Shown: one piece after another, positions 9,672 through 19,748 of the stretch
Layout of the letters: every line of letters begins with the position of its first letter
How positions within the stretch are numbered: position 1 is the stretch's first letter
NCBI GenBank assembly: GCA_027485375.1
Contig: JAIXRE010000002.1
Location: forward strand, 1-37,006
Reading direction: 5' to 3'
DNA length: 37,006 nt
Source: Rickettsiaceae bacterium
Lineage (GTDB): Bacteria > Pseudomonadota > Alphaproteobacteria > Rickettsiales > Rickettsiaceae
Notes under the pieces: model-generated
What the model saw: the letters and a program-made list of their open reading frames with translations, nothing else
Databases searched by the model: none
Told to the model about the DNA's origin: nothing
Program-made: the position numbers and the translations under genes

Positions 9672-9998
9672 TTAAATAGCAAATGAGTTGCCGCAACCAC
9701 ATTTAGCCACTGCATTAGGATTACGAATTTCAAAGTATGCTGTACCTAATTCCTCGATAAAATCTAATACGCAACCATCAATATAACTTTGTGATATTTG
9801 ATCGACCGCAACCTTTGCCCCGTCTTCTTCTAGGACGTAGTCATCTGCCAAAATAGAATCAACAAACTCGTATTTGTACATAAAGCCAGAGCAGCCCCCG
9901 CCCTCTACAGATACCCTGAGTATATTATCCTTTTGGTGCTTGGATGCCACCAATTCATTGATTTGCCTAATGGCGCTTTTAGTAATGCTTAGTTGCAT
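9672..9998 (-). CDS. HesB/IscA/ErpA-type iron-sulfur cluster carrier
   Basis: VEGGGCSGFMYKYEF, SQSYIDGCVLDFIEELGTAYFEIRNPNAVAKCGCGNSF: conserved Cys and CGCG motifs. Confidence 0.93.
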   Translation of the reverse strand: MQLSITKSAIRQINELVASKHQKDNILRVSVEGGGCSGFMYKYEFVDSILADDYVLEEDGAKVAVDQISQSYIDGCVLDFIEELGTAYFEIRNPNAVAKCGCGNSFAI

Positions 9999-10115
9999 TA
10001 TCAGGCTCATTCATTACTTTAGCTTACTAGGATACAATGTTAGCGTGTTAAAGTCAATATAACAGGAGTTTATTAACCTTTACAGAAACAGGCTTAATGC
10101 AAATAAAAGTTCAGG

Positions 10116-10541
10116 TTAGCGCACTACAAGAACAGACATTTCAGCGTGACGGACTATTTTTGAAGCGTTTGAGCCAAGCATATAATCTCTTAATTGCGGT
10201 CTTACAGCAGAGACTATAATTAAATCAGCATTTGCTCTATTTGCGTACTGAATAACCTCATCATAGATAGAACCGCGACCTATATACTTTTCTACCACTA
10301 TCTCGTTTGGAACATACTGAGAAATTAATTCCTCAAGCTGTTCTTTATATTTATCTTTTTGATCAGTAATCCAATGTTTAGGCAGATAATCCTCTATCAT
10401 TTTCATACCAAAATCAGAAATAATATGTACAAAATGTAGCTTAGCATCAAAATTCGTAACATAGCTAAGAGCTATAGGCAGTATTGTAGTGATTGAAGTT
10501 TTGTCTGCTAAGTCAATGGGTATAATAATATTACGAAACAT
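10116..10541 (-). CDS. Universal stress protein (UspA) family
   Basis: MFRNIIIPIDLAD..., ADLIIVSAVRPQLRDYMLGSNASKIVRHAEMSVLVVR: typical Usp C-terminal GS.ASKIVRHA..SVLVVR. Confidence 0.9.
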   Translation of the reverse strand: MFRNIIIPIDLADKTSITTILPIALSYVTNFDAKLHFVHIISDFGMKMIEDYLPKHWITDQKDKYKEQLEELISQYVPNEIVVEKYIGRGSIYDEVIQYANRANADLIIVSAVRPQLRDYMLGSNASKIVRHAEMSVLVVR

Positions 10542-10587
10542 GATATTACCTGAGAATATTTGTTACTCTTTGTTCTAAGATACCTTT

Positions 10588-11787
10588 TTAAGAAAAATAC
10601 TTCTCTTTATCTAGAGTACCCTCACTGTGGTCAACAATCAAGGTAATTGTCGCATCACCGGTAATATTAATTGTTGTACGTAGCATGTCAAGTATCCTAT
10701 CTACACCAGCAAGCAAAGCCACTCCCTCTATAGGCAAGTTGACGGATGATAGTACCATAGGAAGCATTATAAGCGATGCTCCTGGTATTCCTGCTCCACC
10801 TATAGAGCCTATAGTAGCCGTAACTACAATAATTAGGTAATCATGGTATGATAAAGTCACCCCCATAAGCTGAGCAAAAAATATTGCAGACAAGGACAAG
10901 TTAATGGCTAAACCATCCATATTAATTGCTGCGCCAAGCGGCAGAACAAAAGAAGTACTAGATTCTGAGATACCAAGTCTATTACGGCAAACATCCATAG
11001 TAGTACCAAGTGTTGCCTTACTGCTTGAGGTAGAAAAAGCCAAAACCTGGTATTCTAAGCTCTTTTTATAGAAAGGCATAGGTGAAATGCGGCAAGATGC
11101 ATAGATAAGCAGTCCAAAAATAACGTACTGGCAACTCATAGCAATAACCACTGCTATCACTAACTTTGATAGGCTTAGCATCACATCAAGACCTTGCGTA
11201 CCAACTATCCATGCTGTCAAAGCAAATGCACCATAAGGAGAAAGCTGAACAATCATTGAAATCATTTTGAGTACAATTTTCGATGCTAGCTGGAAAAAAT
11301 CCTTAACCGGAGCAGTAACTGAACCCATTTTATTAAGGGTAAATCCTGTGAATATAGCGAAAAAGACCACTTGCAGAGTATTACCATCAGCGAATGAACT
11401 AACCACATTATCAGGTACAAAATTGATAAAGAAATCTAATAAATTAAAAGGTTGCGCCTTAAAGTCGCCTAAAGAGCCAAAATTGATTTTGATTCCTTCA
11501 CCTGGCTTTAAGATCAAAGCAACGACAATACCAAATATTACTGCCAAAATAGTAGTAGCAAAGAAAATAACTATAGCCTTCACGCCAACACGTCCAAGAG
11601 ACCCCGGATCGCTCATGCTTGTTATACCAGCTACCAGGCTAAAAAACACCAGCGGCAGAATAATCATTTTGATCATACGCAGGAAAATTTCCCCTACTGG
11701 TTTTGTGTATATTACGTAATCTGGAGCATAAACACCAAACACTATACCTAAAATTAATCCTAAAGTAACTTTTTGCCAGAGTTTCAT
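10588..11787 (-). CDS. Dicarboxylate/amino acid:cation symporter (DAACS family)
   Basis: LAFSTSSSKATLGTTMDV, PLGAAINMDG, IGGAGIPGASLIMLPMVLSSV, DRILDMLRTTINITGDA: diagnostic DAACS/GltP motifs. Confidence 0.95.
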   Translation of the reverse strand: MKLWQKVTLGLILGIVFGVYAPDYVIYTKPVGEIFLRMIKMIILPLVFFSLVAGITSMSDPGSLGRVGVKAIVIFFATTILAVIFGIVVALILKPGEGIKINFGSLGDFKAQPFNLLDFFINFVPDNVVSSFADGNTLQVVFFAIFTGFTLNKMGSVTAPVKDFFQLASKIVLKMISMIVQLSPYGAFALTAWIVGTQGLDVMLSLSKLVIAVVIAMSCQYVIFGLLIYASCRISPMPFYKKSLEYQVLAFSTSSSKATLGTTMDVCRNRLGISESSTSFVLPLGAAINMDGLAINLSLSAIFFAQLMGVTLSYHDYLIIVVTATIGSIGGAGIPGASLIMLPMVLSSVNLPIEGVALLAGVDRILDMLRTTINITGDATITLIVDHSEGTLDKEKYFS

Positions 11788-11818
11788 GTTTTAAATCTTA
11801 TAAAATATTATGACCTAA

Positions 11819-12151
11819 TTACTGATCAAGCCATTGCAAATAAGCAGGCAGACCACCTGTAATATCGATCTTGATAATTTGTGGTATTTTGTAAGTATGC
11901 AGCTTTGCAATATTACTTTCTACCTCATTATACCTATCAGCTCTAGCTTTAATCATTAAACGATATTCTTGCTGCTTTGACAATTTACCTTGCCATTTGA
12001 AGTAACTAGTGACCTCATCTATTTGAACGCAAGCAGCAATATCGTTATCTATTAAACTACTTGCTATAGAATCAGCAAGTTCTGCATTATCTGTAGTAGT
12101 GAGGACAATTATATATTGTTTTGCTACCTCAACCTTTGCGGTACTCATCAT
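11819..12151 (-). CDS. cutA: Divalent-cation tolerance protein CutA
   Basis: [28 protein letters not shown]...[33 protein letters not shown]. Confidence 0.95.
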   Translation of the reverse strand: MMSTAKVEVAKQYIIVLTTTDNAELADSIASSLIDNDIAACVQIDEVTSYFKWQGKLSKQQEYRLMIKARADRYNEVESNIAKLHTYKIPQIIKIDITGGLPAYLQWLDQ

Positions 12152-12564
12152 ACCTCGACAAAACTATTTGGAGTTTCAAACAGTTTTACTTTTATTATTG
12201 CATTTTCGTTAATATCAAGCAGTTTTGGTATAATAGCGATTTTTAAATGTAATGCAATATTTTCTGCAGTAGGGTTATGCTCTAAGTAATAAATTTTTTG
12301 TCCTGTCCAATCAGAGATTGCGTCGCCAAGCGCTTTATCGGTTATATTTAGGATAAGGCTATGATCAAAATTTGTATCAATCCATTCTTTAACTTTGGTT
12401 TTTATAGTACCAAAATCTATTACCATTCCTAAATAATCTAATTCTTTCTTTGCTACTGTCACTTCAAGAGCATATCTATGACCGTGCAAAAATTGACATT
12501 TATTTTGATGCCCTACTACTCGGTGTCCAGCATCAAACTCTATCCTTCGGGTACATTCTATCAT
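12148..12564 (-). CDS. queD: 6-pyruvoyl-tetrahydropterin synthase / 6-carboxytetrahydropterin synthase family
   Basis: [28 protein letters not shown] (zinc His residues), [37 protein letters not shown]. Overlaps cutA by 4 bp. Confidence 0.9.
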   Translation of the reverse strand: MIECTRRIEFDAGHRVVGHQNKCQFLHGHRYALEVTVAKKELDYLGMVIDFGTIKTKVKEWIDTNFDHSLILNITDKALGDAISDWTGQKIYYLEHNPTAENIALHLKIAIIPKLLDINENAIIKVKLFETPNSFVEV

Positions 12565-12572
12565 AGTGCTTT

Positions 12573-12596
12573 ATTTAATTCTTGAAAATGGTATTA
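12573..12596. repeat. Dispersed TAATACC...TCAAGAATTAAA element at the mreC stop codon
   Basis: Minus strand TAATACCATTTTCAAGAATTAAAT closely matches plus strand 19717-19739 (TATACCATTTCTCAAGAATTAAA). The mreC TAA stop (12594-12596) is the first triplet. Confidence 0.6.
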
Positions 12597-13529
12597 CTGC
12601 AAAAAATAGCTAGGATTATTTTCTAATTCAAGCTGCTGTTTATCCTTTTGACTGCTAATTGCTGAGCTATTAGTATAGATTTGGACAAAATTAACACCAC
12701 GCAAATCTGTAACAGGTTTTACGATTACGTCATCTTCAGAAATTTGCGTTACTGTTCCTACAGCAATTCCAGCAGGGTAAACCTTACCGTCACCAGAAGT
12801 CAAAAGGAGCTCTCCAGTTTTTAATGTTTCCTTATCCTGTATATACAGCATTCTTGCGCTATGATTGTCTCCTACCATAACCCCACGTTCTCTTGAGGAT
12901 ACTGCTACTACAGGAATGCGAGAATTCGTATCGCTAACTAGCATTATTTTTGCATAATTGGTACTAGTTTCAACCACTCTGCCAACTAGCCCTTCGTTGC
13001 TTACTACAACTTGGTCAACAGCAACGCCATGATCACTACCTGCACCTATTATAGCAGTTTGGCTAAATGGACTAAGTGAAATACTCAACAATTTTGCAGT
13101 GGTAAAAGAATTATTTTCTGTCGCTACAACTTTCAGCAACTTCTTTAAAGAATTATTTTCTGCTTCTAATGACTCTAAGTAAGCTTGCTTTGACCTAAGC
13201 TTAGCTAACTCCAGTTTAAGAGCTATATTTTCTGCTTCTAGGTTCTTAAAATAATGCATTTGGCTTTGCACAGATTCTGTACTCATAGCAATAACATCAT
13301 AAAAAGCCACAGCACCAGATAACAAATTACCAGACAATTCCAGCGCAGTAGTGGATAATTTAGCTCCAATACTTACTTGCGCTGGCATCATAGTATTTGG
13401 AGTACGTAATAAGTAGACTGAACAAGCAATAAGAAAAATAACAGAAAACCTTTTTGCAAGCACTATGCAAAATTTTACCAACTCAGAAATGTGGCTTGCG
13501 TGCTTAACTCTATTTTCTAATATCGCCAT
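12594..13529 (-). CDS. mreC: Rod shape-determining protein MreC
   Basis: N-terminal TM, coiled coil (ENIALKLELAKLRSKQAYLESLEAENNSLKKLL), IIGAGSDHGVAVDQVVVSNEGLVGRVVETS, LLTSGDGKVYPAGIAVGTV; directly downstream of mreB. Confidence 0.95.
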   Translation of the reverse strand: MAILENRVKHASHISELVKFCIVLAKRFSVIFLIACSVYLLRTPNTMMPAQVSIGAKLSTTALELSGNLLSGAVAFYDVIAMSTESVQSQMHYFKNLEAENIALKLELAKLRSKQAYLESLEAENNSLKKLLKVVATENNSFTTAKLLSISLSPFSQTAIIGAGSDHGVAVDQVVVSNEGLVGRVVETSTNYAKIMLVSDTNSRIPVVAVSSRERGVMVGDNHSARMLYIQDKETLKTGELLLTSGDGKVYPAGIAVGTVTQISEDDVIVKPVTDLRGVNFVQIYTNSSAISSQKDKQQLELENNPSYFLQ

Positions 13530-13531
13530 AA

Positions 13532-14572
<1,041 letters not shown>

Positions 14573-14690
14573 TTATTATATTCCTTCATTATTTTTTTGT
14601 TTTTATGCTTTAATATATGTTTTATTAGACAGCACAGACTCTAGCAGAAACTTCTGCATCTATCAAATTAATTTCTCTAAAAATGATACC

Positions 14691-14822
14691 TAATACCAAT
14701 TGCCAGATTAAATAAGGCAATTGGATTTAAAAGTGAGTCTGCGCAAGCGTATATTAAATACGTGCGCAAAGACGAATCTTGTAAAATCCGTTTGGATTAT
14801 TTAAAAATGGGACTTGGTATAA
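14691..14822. repeat. Dispersed palindromic element, long composite copy B (upstream of mreB)
   Basis: Starts TAATACCAATTGCC, ends AATCCGTTTGGATTATTTAAAAATGGGACTTGGTATAA; internal stems CCAATTGCC/GGCAATTGG and TGCGCAAGCGTAT/ATACGTGCGCA. Confidence 0.75.
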
Positions 14823-14835
14823 ATACTTACGCTTG

Positions 14836-15930
14836 TCACGCTTCATGTATATGAAGTACAATAAAGTTGCTTACTAATATTATTAACATTATAGGCAGCA
14901 AGACAGCAAGCATAGGGTCCAGCCCCTGATAAGCTAGAATTTTTAGTATAATTTCTACACCAGAATAAGTTGCAAAACCAAAAACTAGTGCCAAAGCAAG
15001 CATTGTTTTATAAAAGTTATCACGCTGTCCAAGCCTTGTAAAACAGCAAGCCATCATCACAGTTGCCACCATCATCAATGGCTTGAATAGTTGCTTATAG
15101 TAATATAATTGATAATTAAGTATCGGTAGTCCAGACTTAGCAAATTCAGCTATTGTGGATGGTAAATTCCAAACAGAAACTAGCTCAGGTAACACAACGC
15201 TACCCGCAAGGCTGTTAATTGAAAAATTAGTAGGAATGTCTAGCCTTTGATATACTTGCGTATTTTCATCTTGATCTTGCAAAACAGCGGCGTTTATAAG
15301 TTTAAAAGTATTATTTTCTAGGACTAATTTTGGCGCCTCAATGCGTTTGATAAAACGATTTTCTTGGTCGACAAATAATATAATTACGTCTTTTAACTCT
15401 TTAGTAGCAACATGAATGGATTTAGTATAAACAATACGATTATAATTATTATATTCTTCAAAAAACGATATGCCATTTTTAGCAATTAATACGCCACTTT
15501 GTTTCTTTTTAGTTAATTTTGCTTCTAAGCGTTCATATTGCAGTAAGCCATAAGCTCCTATAGGACTTACCAAAGCTACTATTACCATACCAAGGCATAG
15601 GCTTGCAACTACTGGAGCAAATAACACCCGCCAAAATTGCATACCACTGCTTAACATAGTCACAAGCTCGTTATATTTAACTAGCCTAGAAAGCAGCAAT
15701 AGAGCCGCCATAAAACTAATTAGCGGGCTAAGCTCGTTGATTAAATAGGGTACTTTATAAATTGATAACTTCCAAAGAAACTGCCCTGAAAGAGTAATAG
15801 TTTTGAATTTCTGCAGCGTATCAAAAAGGTTTGAGATTAGTAATATACCTCCCAGCAATAGTGAGATACCAGAAAAATATCCACAATATAGCCTAAATAG
15901 GTAGAGCGTAATAATTTGCGGATTGACCAT
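14836..15930 (-). CDS. lptG: LptF/LptG (YjgP/YjgQ) permease, LptG-like
   Basis: YLINELSPLISFMAALLLLSRLVKYNELVTMLSSGMQFWRVLFAPV and C-terminal TM cluster fit the YjgP/YjgQ family; LptG rather than LptF assigned because a better LptF candidate is at 25999..27078. Confidence 0.82.
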   Translation of the reverse strand: MVNPQIITLYLFRLYCGYFSGISLLLGGILLISNLFDTLQKFKTITLSGQFLWKLSIYKVPYLINELSPLISFMAALLLLSRLVKYNELVTMLSSGMQFWRVLFAPVVASLCLGMVIVALVSPIGAYGLLQYERLEAKLTKKKQSGVLIAKNGISFFEEYNNYNRIVYTKSIHVATKELKDVIILFVDQENRFIKRIEAPKLVLENNTFKLINAAVLQDQDENTQVYQRLDIPTNFSINSLAGSVVLPELVSVWNLPSTIAEFAKSGLPILNYQLYYYKQLFKPLMMVATVMMACCFTRLGQRDNFYKTMLALALVFGFATYSGVEIILKILAYQGLDPMLAVLLPIMLIILVSNFIVLHIHEA

Positions 15931-15940
15931 ATACTACATT

Positions 15941-16585
15941 TTATAATACGTTATCTTGCAAGAACTTAATTGCAAAATCCATTCCTTGGTGGTCAATCGA
16001 GTGAGTAAGATTTGGTATCTTTAAGCTAGTATGTCTAATATTATTCGCTCTTAAATAAGCTTCAGCCTTGGATAATTCAGAAACGTCAACCACTCCATCT
16101 TCCGTGCCATGAATTAAACAAATTGGTGTTTGAGTATTAATGCATTTCGCAGGAGCTAAAAGTTTGCCAGAAAAACCTATCACTCCAGCAAATGGCTGTT
16201 CCTGAATTAGGTTTAAGTATAGCCCTATCATAGTACCTTGCGAGAAACCAAGCAATACAGTATCGCTATTATCAAGTCCAAATTGACGCTGCTTCTCTTG
16301 AATAATCTCTGCCAGTAATGGCGCATTCTGAGAAACCAAAGCAATTATTTTTGCCTGTTCTCTATCAGATAGGCTAAACCATTGACGCCCAAATGGAGCC
16401 ATATCAAAAGGTTCAACGCCATGCGGGGATATAAAAGCATAATCTGGTAATGCATGCTGCATAAACGGCACAAGTCCAATAAGGTCATCTCCATCAGAGC
16501 CAAGACCATGGATTAGTACCATTAGTTTTTTAGTAGTTCCACTTAGAGCTTCTACTTCAGGAAAGGTTTCAGTCATTAATGCCAT
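15941..16585 (-). CDS. Phospholipase/carboxylesterase family alpha/beta hydrolase
   Basis: LMVLIHGLGSDGDDLIGL, VLLGFSQGTMIGLYL nucleophile elbow, PICLIHGTEDGVVDV, LTHSIDHQGMDFAIKFL. Confidence 0.92.
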   Translation of the reverse strand: MALMTETFPEVEALSGTTKKLMVLIHGLGSDGDDLIGLVPFMQHALPDYAFISPHGVEPFDMAPFGRQWFSLSDREQAKIIALVSQNAPLLAEIIQEKQRQFGLDNSDTVLLGFSQGTMIGLYLNLIQEQPFAGVIGFSGKLLAPAKCINTQTPICLIHGTEDGVVDVSELSKAEAYLRANNIRHTSLKIPNLTHSIDHQGMDFAIKFLQDNVL

Positions 16586-16751
16586 AATTACCTATGAAAA
16601 GCTAATCTTATATAGTCTGTTCGCCAAAAGTTTATTTGCGCAAGCTGGGTAATATTCTTTGCATGCTAAGAAATCAAAATATGCTTCTATTCTTTTATCC
16701 TAGTGTTTCAAGGCTAAATCCATAAGCTGTTATATCAATTCTCAAGAATTG

Positions 16752-16922
16752 CTATAACTTTGGTATCTTATTCTTAAATGGAGGTGGGTTCCATGTTTTT
16801 ACGCCCAAGCGTTCTTGCTGCTTCCTTATAGTCTCTTTATCATTTAAAACTTTTTTATCAGCATAATTAGCACAGCCCTGTAAAACAAAAATCACCGCGA
16901 CAAGAAATATTAGTTTTTTCAT
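16752..16922 (-). CDS. Small putative lipoprotein
   Basis: MKKLIFLVAVIFVLQGCANYADKK: signal peptide with LQGC lipobox; start placed at MKKL rather than the upstream ATG at 16955. Confidence 0.7.
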   Translation of the reverse strand: MKKLIFLVAVIFVLQGCANYADKKVLNDKETIRKQQERLGVKTWNPPPFKNKIPKL

Positions 16923-17019
16923 AAATAATAAACTCAGTTTGACGTAAAACTGCAATTTAGGTCAAATTAACGATTTTTGCAACAATTTTGATTCAGAGGA
17001 ACAAGATTTTTCTTAAACG

Positions 17020-17058
17020 CCTTTGCAGAAAAATGTCATAAAGCTTTTACTGCAAAGG
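17020..17058. terminator. Inverted repeat downstream of tlc
   Basis: CCTTTGCAG (17020-17028)/CTGCAAAGG (17050-17058), perfect 9-bp stem. Confidence 0.4.
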
Positions 17059-17091
17059 TTTTAGAATGATCCAAAGGTAAGAAGCCTATTT

Positions 17092-17130
17092 GCCAAAAAA
17101 CTTATTTACTTTGTAAACAAATTTTCTGGC
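17092..17130 (-). terminator. Probable terminator of tlc
   Basis: Minus strand GCCAGAAAATTTGTTTACAAAGTAAATAAGTTTTTTGGC hairpin just after the tlc stop codon. Confidence 0.5.
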
Positions 17131-17140
17131 GCGCGGTGGA

Positions 17141-18721
17141 TTACATAGCATTGCTTTCTGCTATTGTTACTTGTTTTTTATACTCTTTTCCAAGCTCCAG
17201 GACTGCCCAAAACCAAATTACGCAGATAATAGTGAAAAATGCCATCAAATAAACTGAAATTGATTGATAAGTAGCTGTTGGTAGCAGGATAAAAATAACT
17301 GATTGCAGCAGCGCGCTAGTTGATTTACCAAGCTTAGTGCCTACCATATCAGCAGCAGCTTTGCCTTTGCTTTTTAACTCAGCCTCAAGAGGTACGTAGC
17401 TCATTTCTTTGGTTGAATCAAAGAAAGTATATTTACTTGATTTGCTTAGAACATTTTGTACCGCCCCCATAGCTATAGCAATTAGCGCAGGATCACTAAT
17501 AGCAAAAACAGTTACCATTAACAGGGCAATTGGCTCAAAGTTAGCTATTAAGAAAAATGATATACCAGTAACAAAAATCATCAGTGGCGTAATAATGGCG
17601 GCAGCAACCCAGCCCATATACCTTACTATATTAGAGCCTATGACGGTAAATAAAATTGTAAAGATTCCTGTATAGCTTAGGTAACTTCCTACAAAAGCAG
17701 CAAATTCAGTAGGGTTTTGATAGACTTTTGAAGCAGAAGCTTTCCAAGGTCCTTCAGCTAGGTTAATTGCCATGCCATAGCACAGTAGTAGCATTGCGAT
17801 CAACATAATATATTTCGAAGAAATCACCATTTTAAAGCTTTCCTTCAATGACATATGTTGTTTTTTAACCTTAAACTCTATGTTTTTAGTCTTACTCTGA
17901 TCAAGTATTTTATGGTTTAGCGCCCAAAAAGCTGCAAGAGCTATAATACCTAGGAATAAAACTACAAATAAGACTATTTGAATAGAAAAAATATGATAAT
18001 TTGCCTTGCATCCAAGTAGTTCGCTGCAATAGCTATTAATTACGCCTAAATATTGTAAAAATTGTCCTGAAATTACAAGACCAGTTTGACCCAGCAAGCC
18101 AAATAAAGGATAAAAGCGTTTTGATTCGTCAATGCTAGTGATGTTATTAACAAATTGCCAGAATAGCAAGGCAAATACGGCGTTTGGCCATAATTCAGCT
18201 ATTATATAAAATAGTGAAAAACTCCAGTTAGATAAAAGTAAAATAAACCATTTAAAATGTGGATGTGATGCAACTAAGTGGTTTGCAGCCTCCTTACTTA
18301 GGTGAAAAGCTTCATGGTTTGGCAGGATATAAAACCCGAATATTCCAAAAAACACAAGAAAGCTAATCATTATAAGGTAGAAAATATTTTCTGCCCGCAT
18401 AACGTTAACCAACTTGATATATAATATCATAATCAAAAAGGCTGCTGGCATTACGCCCCAAAATTTCAAAAACGCTATCGTTTCTGTGCCTATCATAGTA
18501 TTGATTATACTATCTTTAGTGGCTCGTATTAAGTTTTGAATACCTAAAATACAAAACATTAAAAGCGTAGTTGTTAGAAATTTTGGTAATTCTTGCTTAG
18601 TGATCGGCCACAAATAGTCTAGTATCTTAGAGGACTTTGTAGTCTTTACATCAGAATTAGTATTCGCAGAATTTGCGTAAAAGGGAAAGAAGTTAATAAA
18701 CCGTTTAGCGGTGATAACCAT
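17141..18721 (-). CDS. tlc: ATP/ADP translocase (Tlc family, nucleotide transporter)
   Basis: YLWPITKQELPKFLTTTLLMFCILGIQNLIRATKDSIINTMIGTETIAFLKFWGVMPAAF, SELWPNAVFALLFWQFVNNI-like region, YTFFDSTKEMSYVPLEAELKSKGKAAADMVGTKLGKSTSALLQ: diagnostic of Tlc. Which Tlc paralog cannot be said. Confidence 0.97.
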   Translation of the reverse strand: MVITAKRFINFFPFYANSANTNSDVKTTKSSKILDYLWPITKQELPKFLTTTLLMFCILGIQNLIRATKDSIINTMIGTETIAFLKFWGVMPAAFLIMILYIKLVNVMRAENIFYLIMISFLVFFGIFGFYILPNHEAFHLSKEAANHLVASHPHFKWFILLLSNWSFSLFYIIAELWPNAVFALLFWQFVNNITSIDESKRFYPLFGLLGQTGLVISGQFLQYLGVINSYCSELLGCKANYHIFSIQIVLFVVLFLGIIALAAFWALNHKILDQSKTKNIEFKVKKQHMSLKESFKMVISSKYIMLIAMLLLCYGMAINLAEGPWKASASKVYQNPTEFAAFVGSYLSYTGIFTILFTVIGSNIVRYMGWVAAAIITPLMIFVTGISFFLIANFEPIALLMVTVFAISDPALIAIAMGAVQNVLSKSSKYTFFDSTKEMSYVPLEAELKSKGKAAADMVGTKLGKSTSALLQSVIFILLPTATYQSISVYLMAFFTIICVIWFWAVLELGKEYKKQVTIAESNAM

Positions 18722-18824
18722 GAAAATATCTAACCTTTTTATATACATTTGGCTAGGACCGCAGCCTACAATTTTTACGCTGCATAGTCAAGAAAATAAA
18801 TTGACTCAGTTATAAATTTATTAC

Positions 18825-18853
18825 TTGACTGAGGGCGTAGTTCAATGTATCTT
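18825..18853 (+). promoter_or_regulatory. Putative sigma70 promoter of rpmG-rpsP
   Basis: TTGACT (18825-18830), 17-bp spacer, TATCTT (18848-18853), about 45 bp before the rpmG start. Confidence 0.5.
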
Positions 18854-18897
18854 AACAAGCGATTTATTTTAACTACTTAAATTCAAGGATAAAATCC

Positions 18898-19068
18898 GTG
18901 GCTAAAAAAAATAAAACAGTATTAGTTAGATTGGTAAGCACAGCTGGTACGGGCTATTTTTTGGTAAAACAACGTAATCCAAAAACGCAAACCGAAAAGT
19001 TATCTTTTAGAAAATATGACCCAGTAGTCAGAAAACATGTGCAGTTTAAAGAAGAAAAAATAAAATAA
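18898..19068 (+). CDS. rpmG: 50S ribosomal protein L33 (GTG start; absent from the ORF track)
   Basis: Translation [56 protein letters not shown] matches L33; CAAGGA upstream. Confidence 0.95.
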   Translation: MAKKNKTVLVRLVSTAGTGYFLVKQRNPKTQTEKLSFRKYDPVVRKHVQFKEEKIK

Positions 19069-19082
19069 GAGTATAAAGAATT

Positions 19083-19412
19083 ATGGCAGTAAAAATTCGT
19101 CTAGCAAGAAGTGGAGCTAAAAAACGCCCTTACTATAGGGTGGTTGTCGCCAATGCTACTGCGCCTAGAGATGGTGATTTTATTGAAAAAGTAGGGACAT
19201 ATAACCCTATGCTTACAAGTGCTGATGCAAGTCGTGTTACTTTAAATTCTGATCGTATTTTATACTGGTTAGGACAAGGAGCGCAACCAACAGAACGTGT
19301 AGTAAAATTCATACAGTCTGCTGGTATTGCATTACCTCAAGCTATAAAAACGAAAATGGAAATTAAGGCTAAAAATCAAAAAGCCCGCCCTCCAAAAAAA
19401 GAAGCCAAATAA
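19083..19412 (+). CDS. rpsP: 30S ribosomal protein S16
   Basis: [43 protein letters not shown]...[15 protein letters not shown]. Confidence 0.98.
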   Translation: MAVKIRLARSGAKKRPYYRVVVANATAPRDGDFIEKVGTYNPMLTSADASRVTLNSDRILYWLGQGAQPTERVVKFIQSAGIALPQAIKTKMEIKAKNQKARPPKKEAK

Positions 19413-19431
19413 TTTATTACTAATTACTAGC

Positions 19432-19454
19432 AGCGCTTAGTTTAAGTAAGCGCT
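19432..19454. terminator. Hairpin between rpsP and tRNA-Thr
   Basis: AGCGCTTA-gtttaag-TAAGCGCT perfect 8-bp stem; no following T-run. Confidence 0.4.
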
Positions 19455-19463
19455 CTTGTATAT

Positions 19464-19538
19464 GCCGGATTAGCTCAGTGGTAGAGCAACCGCCTTGTAA
19501 GCGGTAGGTCGTCAGTTCAAATCCGACATCCGGCACCA
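19464..19538 (+). tRNA. tRNA-Thr (anticodon TGT), CCA encoded
   Basis: GCCGGAT acceptor/ATCCGGC, GCTC/GAGC D-stem, ACCGC-CTTGTAA-GCGGT anticodon arm, T-arm GTCAG-TTCAAAT-CCGAC, ACCA end. Confidence 0.95.
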
Positions 19539-19613
19539 CTTTTAAAATAAAATATATTTTGATTTTAGCGAACTAAAAATCTTAGTGCTAAAAGTTAAAA
19601 ATCTAGTTATAAC

Positions 19614-19699
19614 GCCCGCGTGATGGAATGGTAGACATAACGGACTTAAAATCCGTGGGACTTCGGTCCTTGCCGGTTCAAGTCCGGCCGCGGGTACCA
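19614..19699 (+). tRNA. tRNA-Leu (anticodon TAA), CCA encoded
   Basis: GCCCGCG/CGCGGGT acceptor, ACGGA-CTTAAAA-TCCGT anticodon arm, long variable arm GGGACTTCGGTCCTT, GCCGG-TTCAAGT-CCGGC T-arm. Confidence 0.95.
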
Positions 19700-19710
19700 C
19701 AAATACTCAT

Positions 19711-19740
19711 TAATATTATACCATTTCTCAAGAATTAAAC
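19711..19740. repeat. Dispersed TATACCATTTCTCAAGAATTAAA element
   Basis: Near-identical to the reverse complement of 12573-12596. Confidence 0.55.
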
Positions 19741-19748
19741 TTATCATT

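Noticed and set aside
11267-11719. 150-aa plus-strand ORF opposite the DAACS symporter
   Set aside because: Fully antisense to a confidently identified transporter gene; no recognisable domain.
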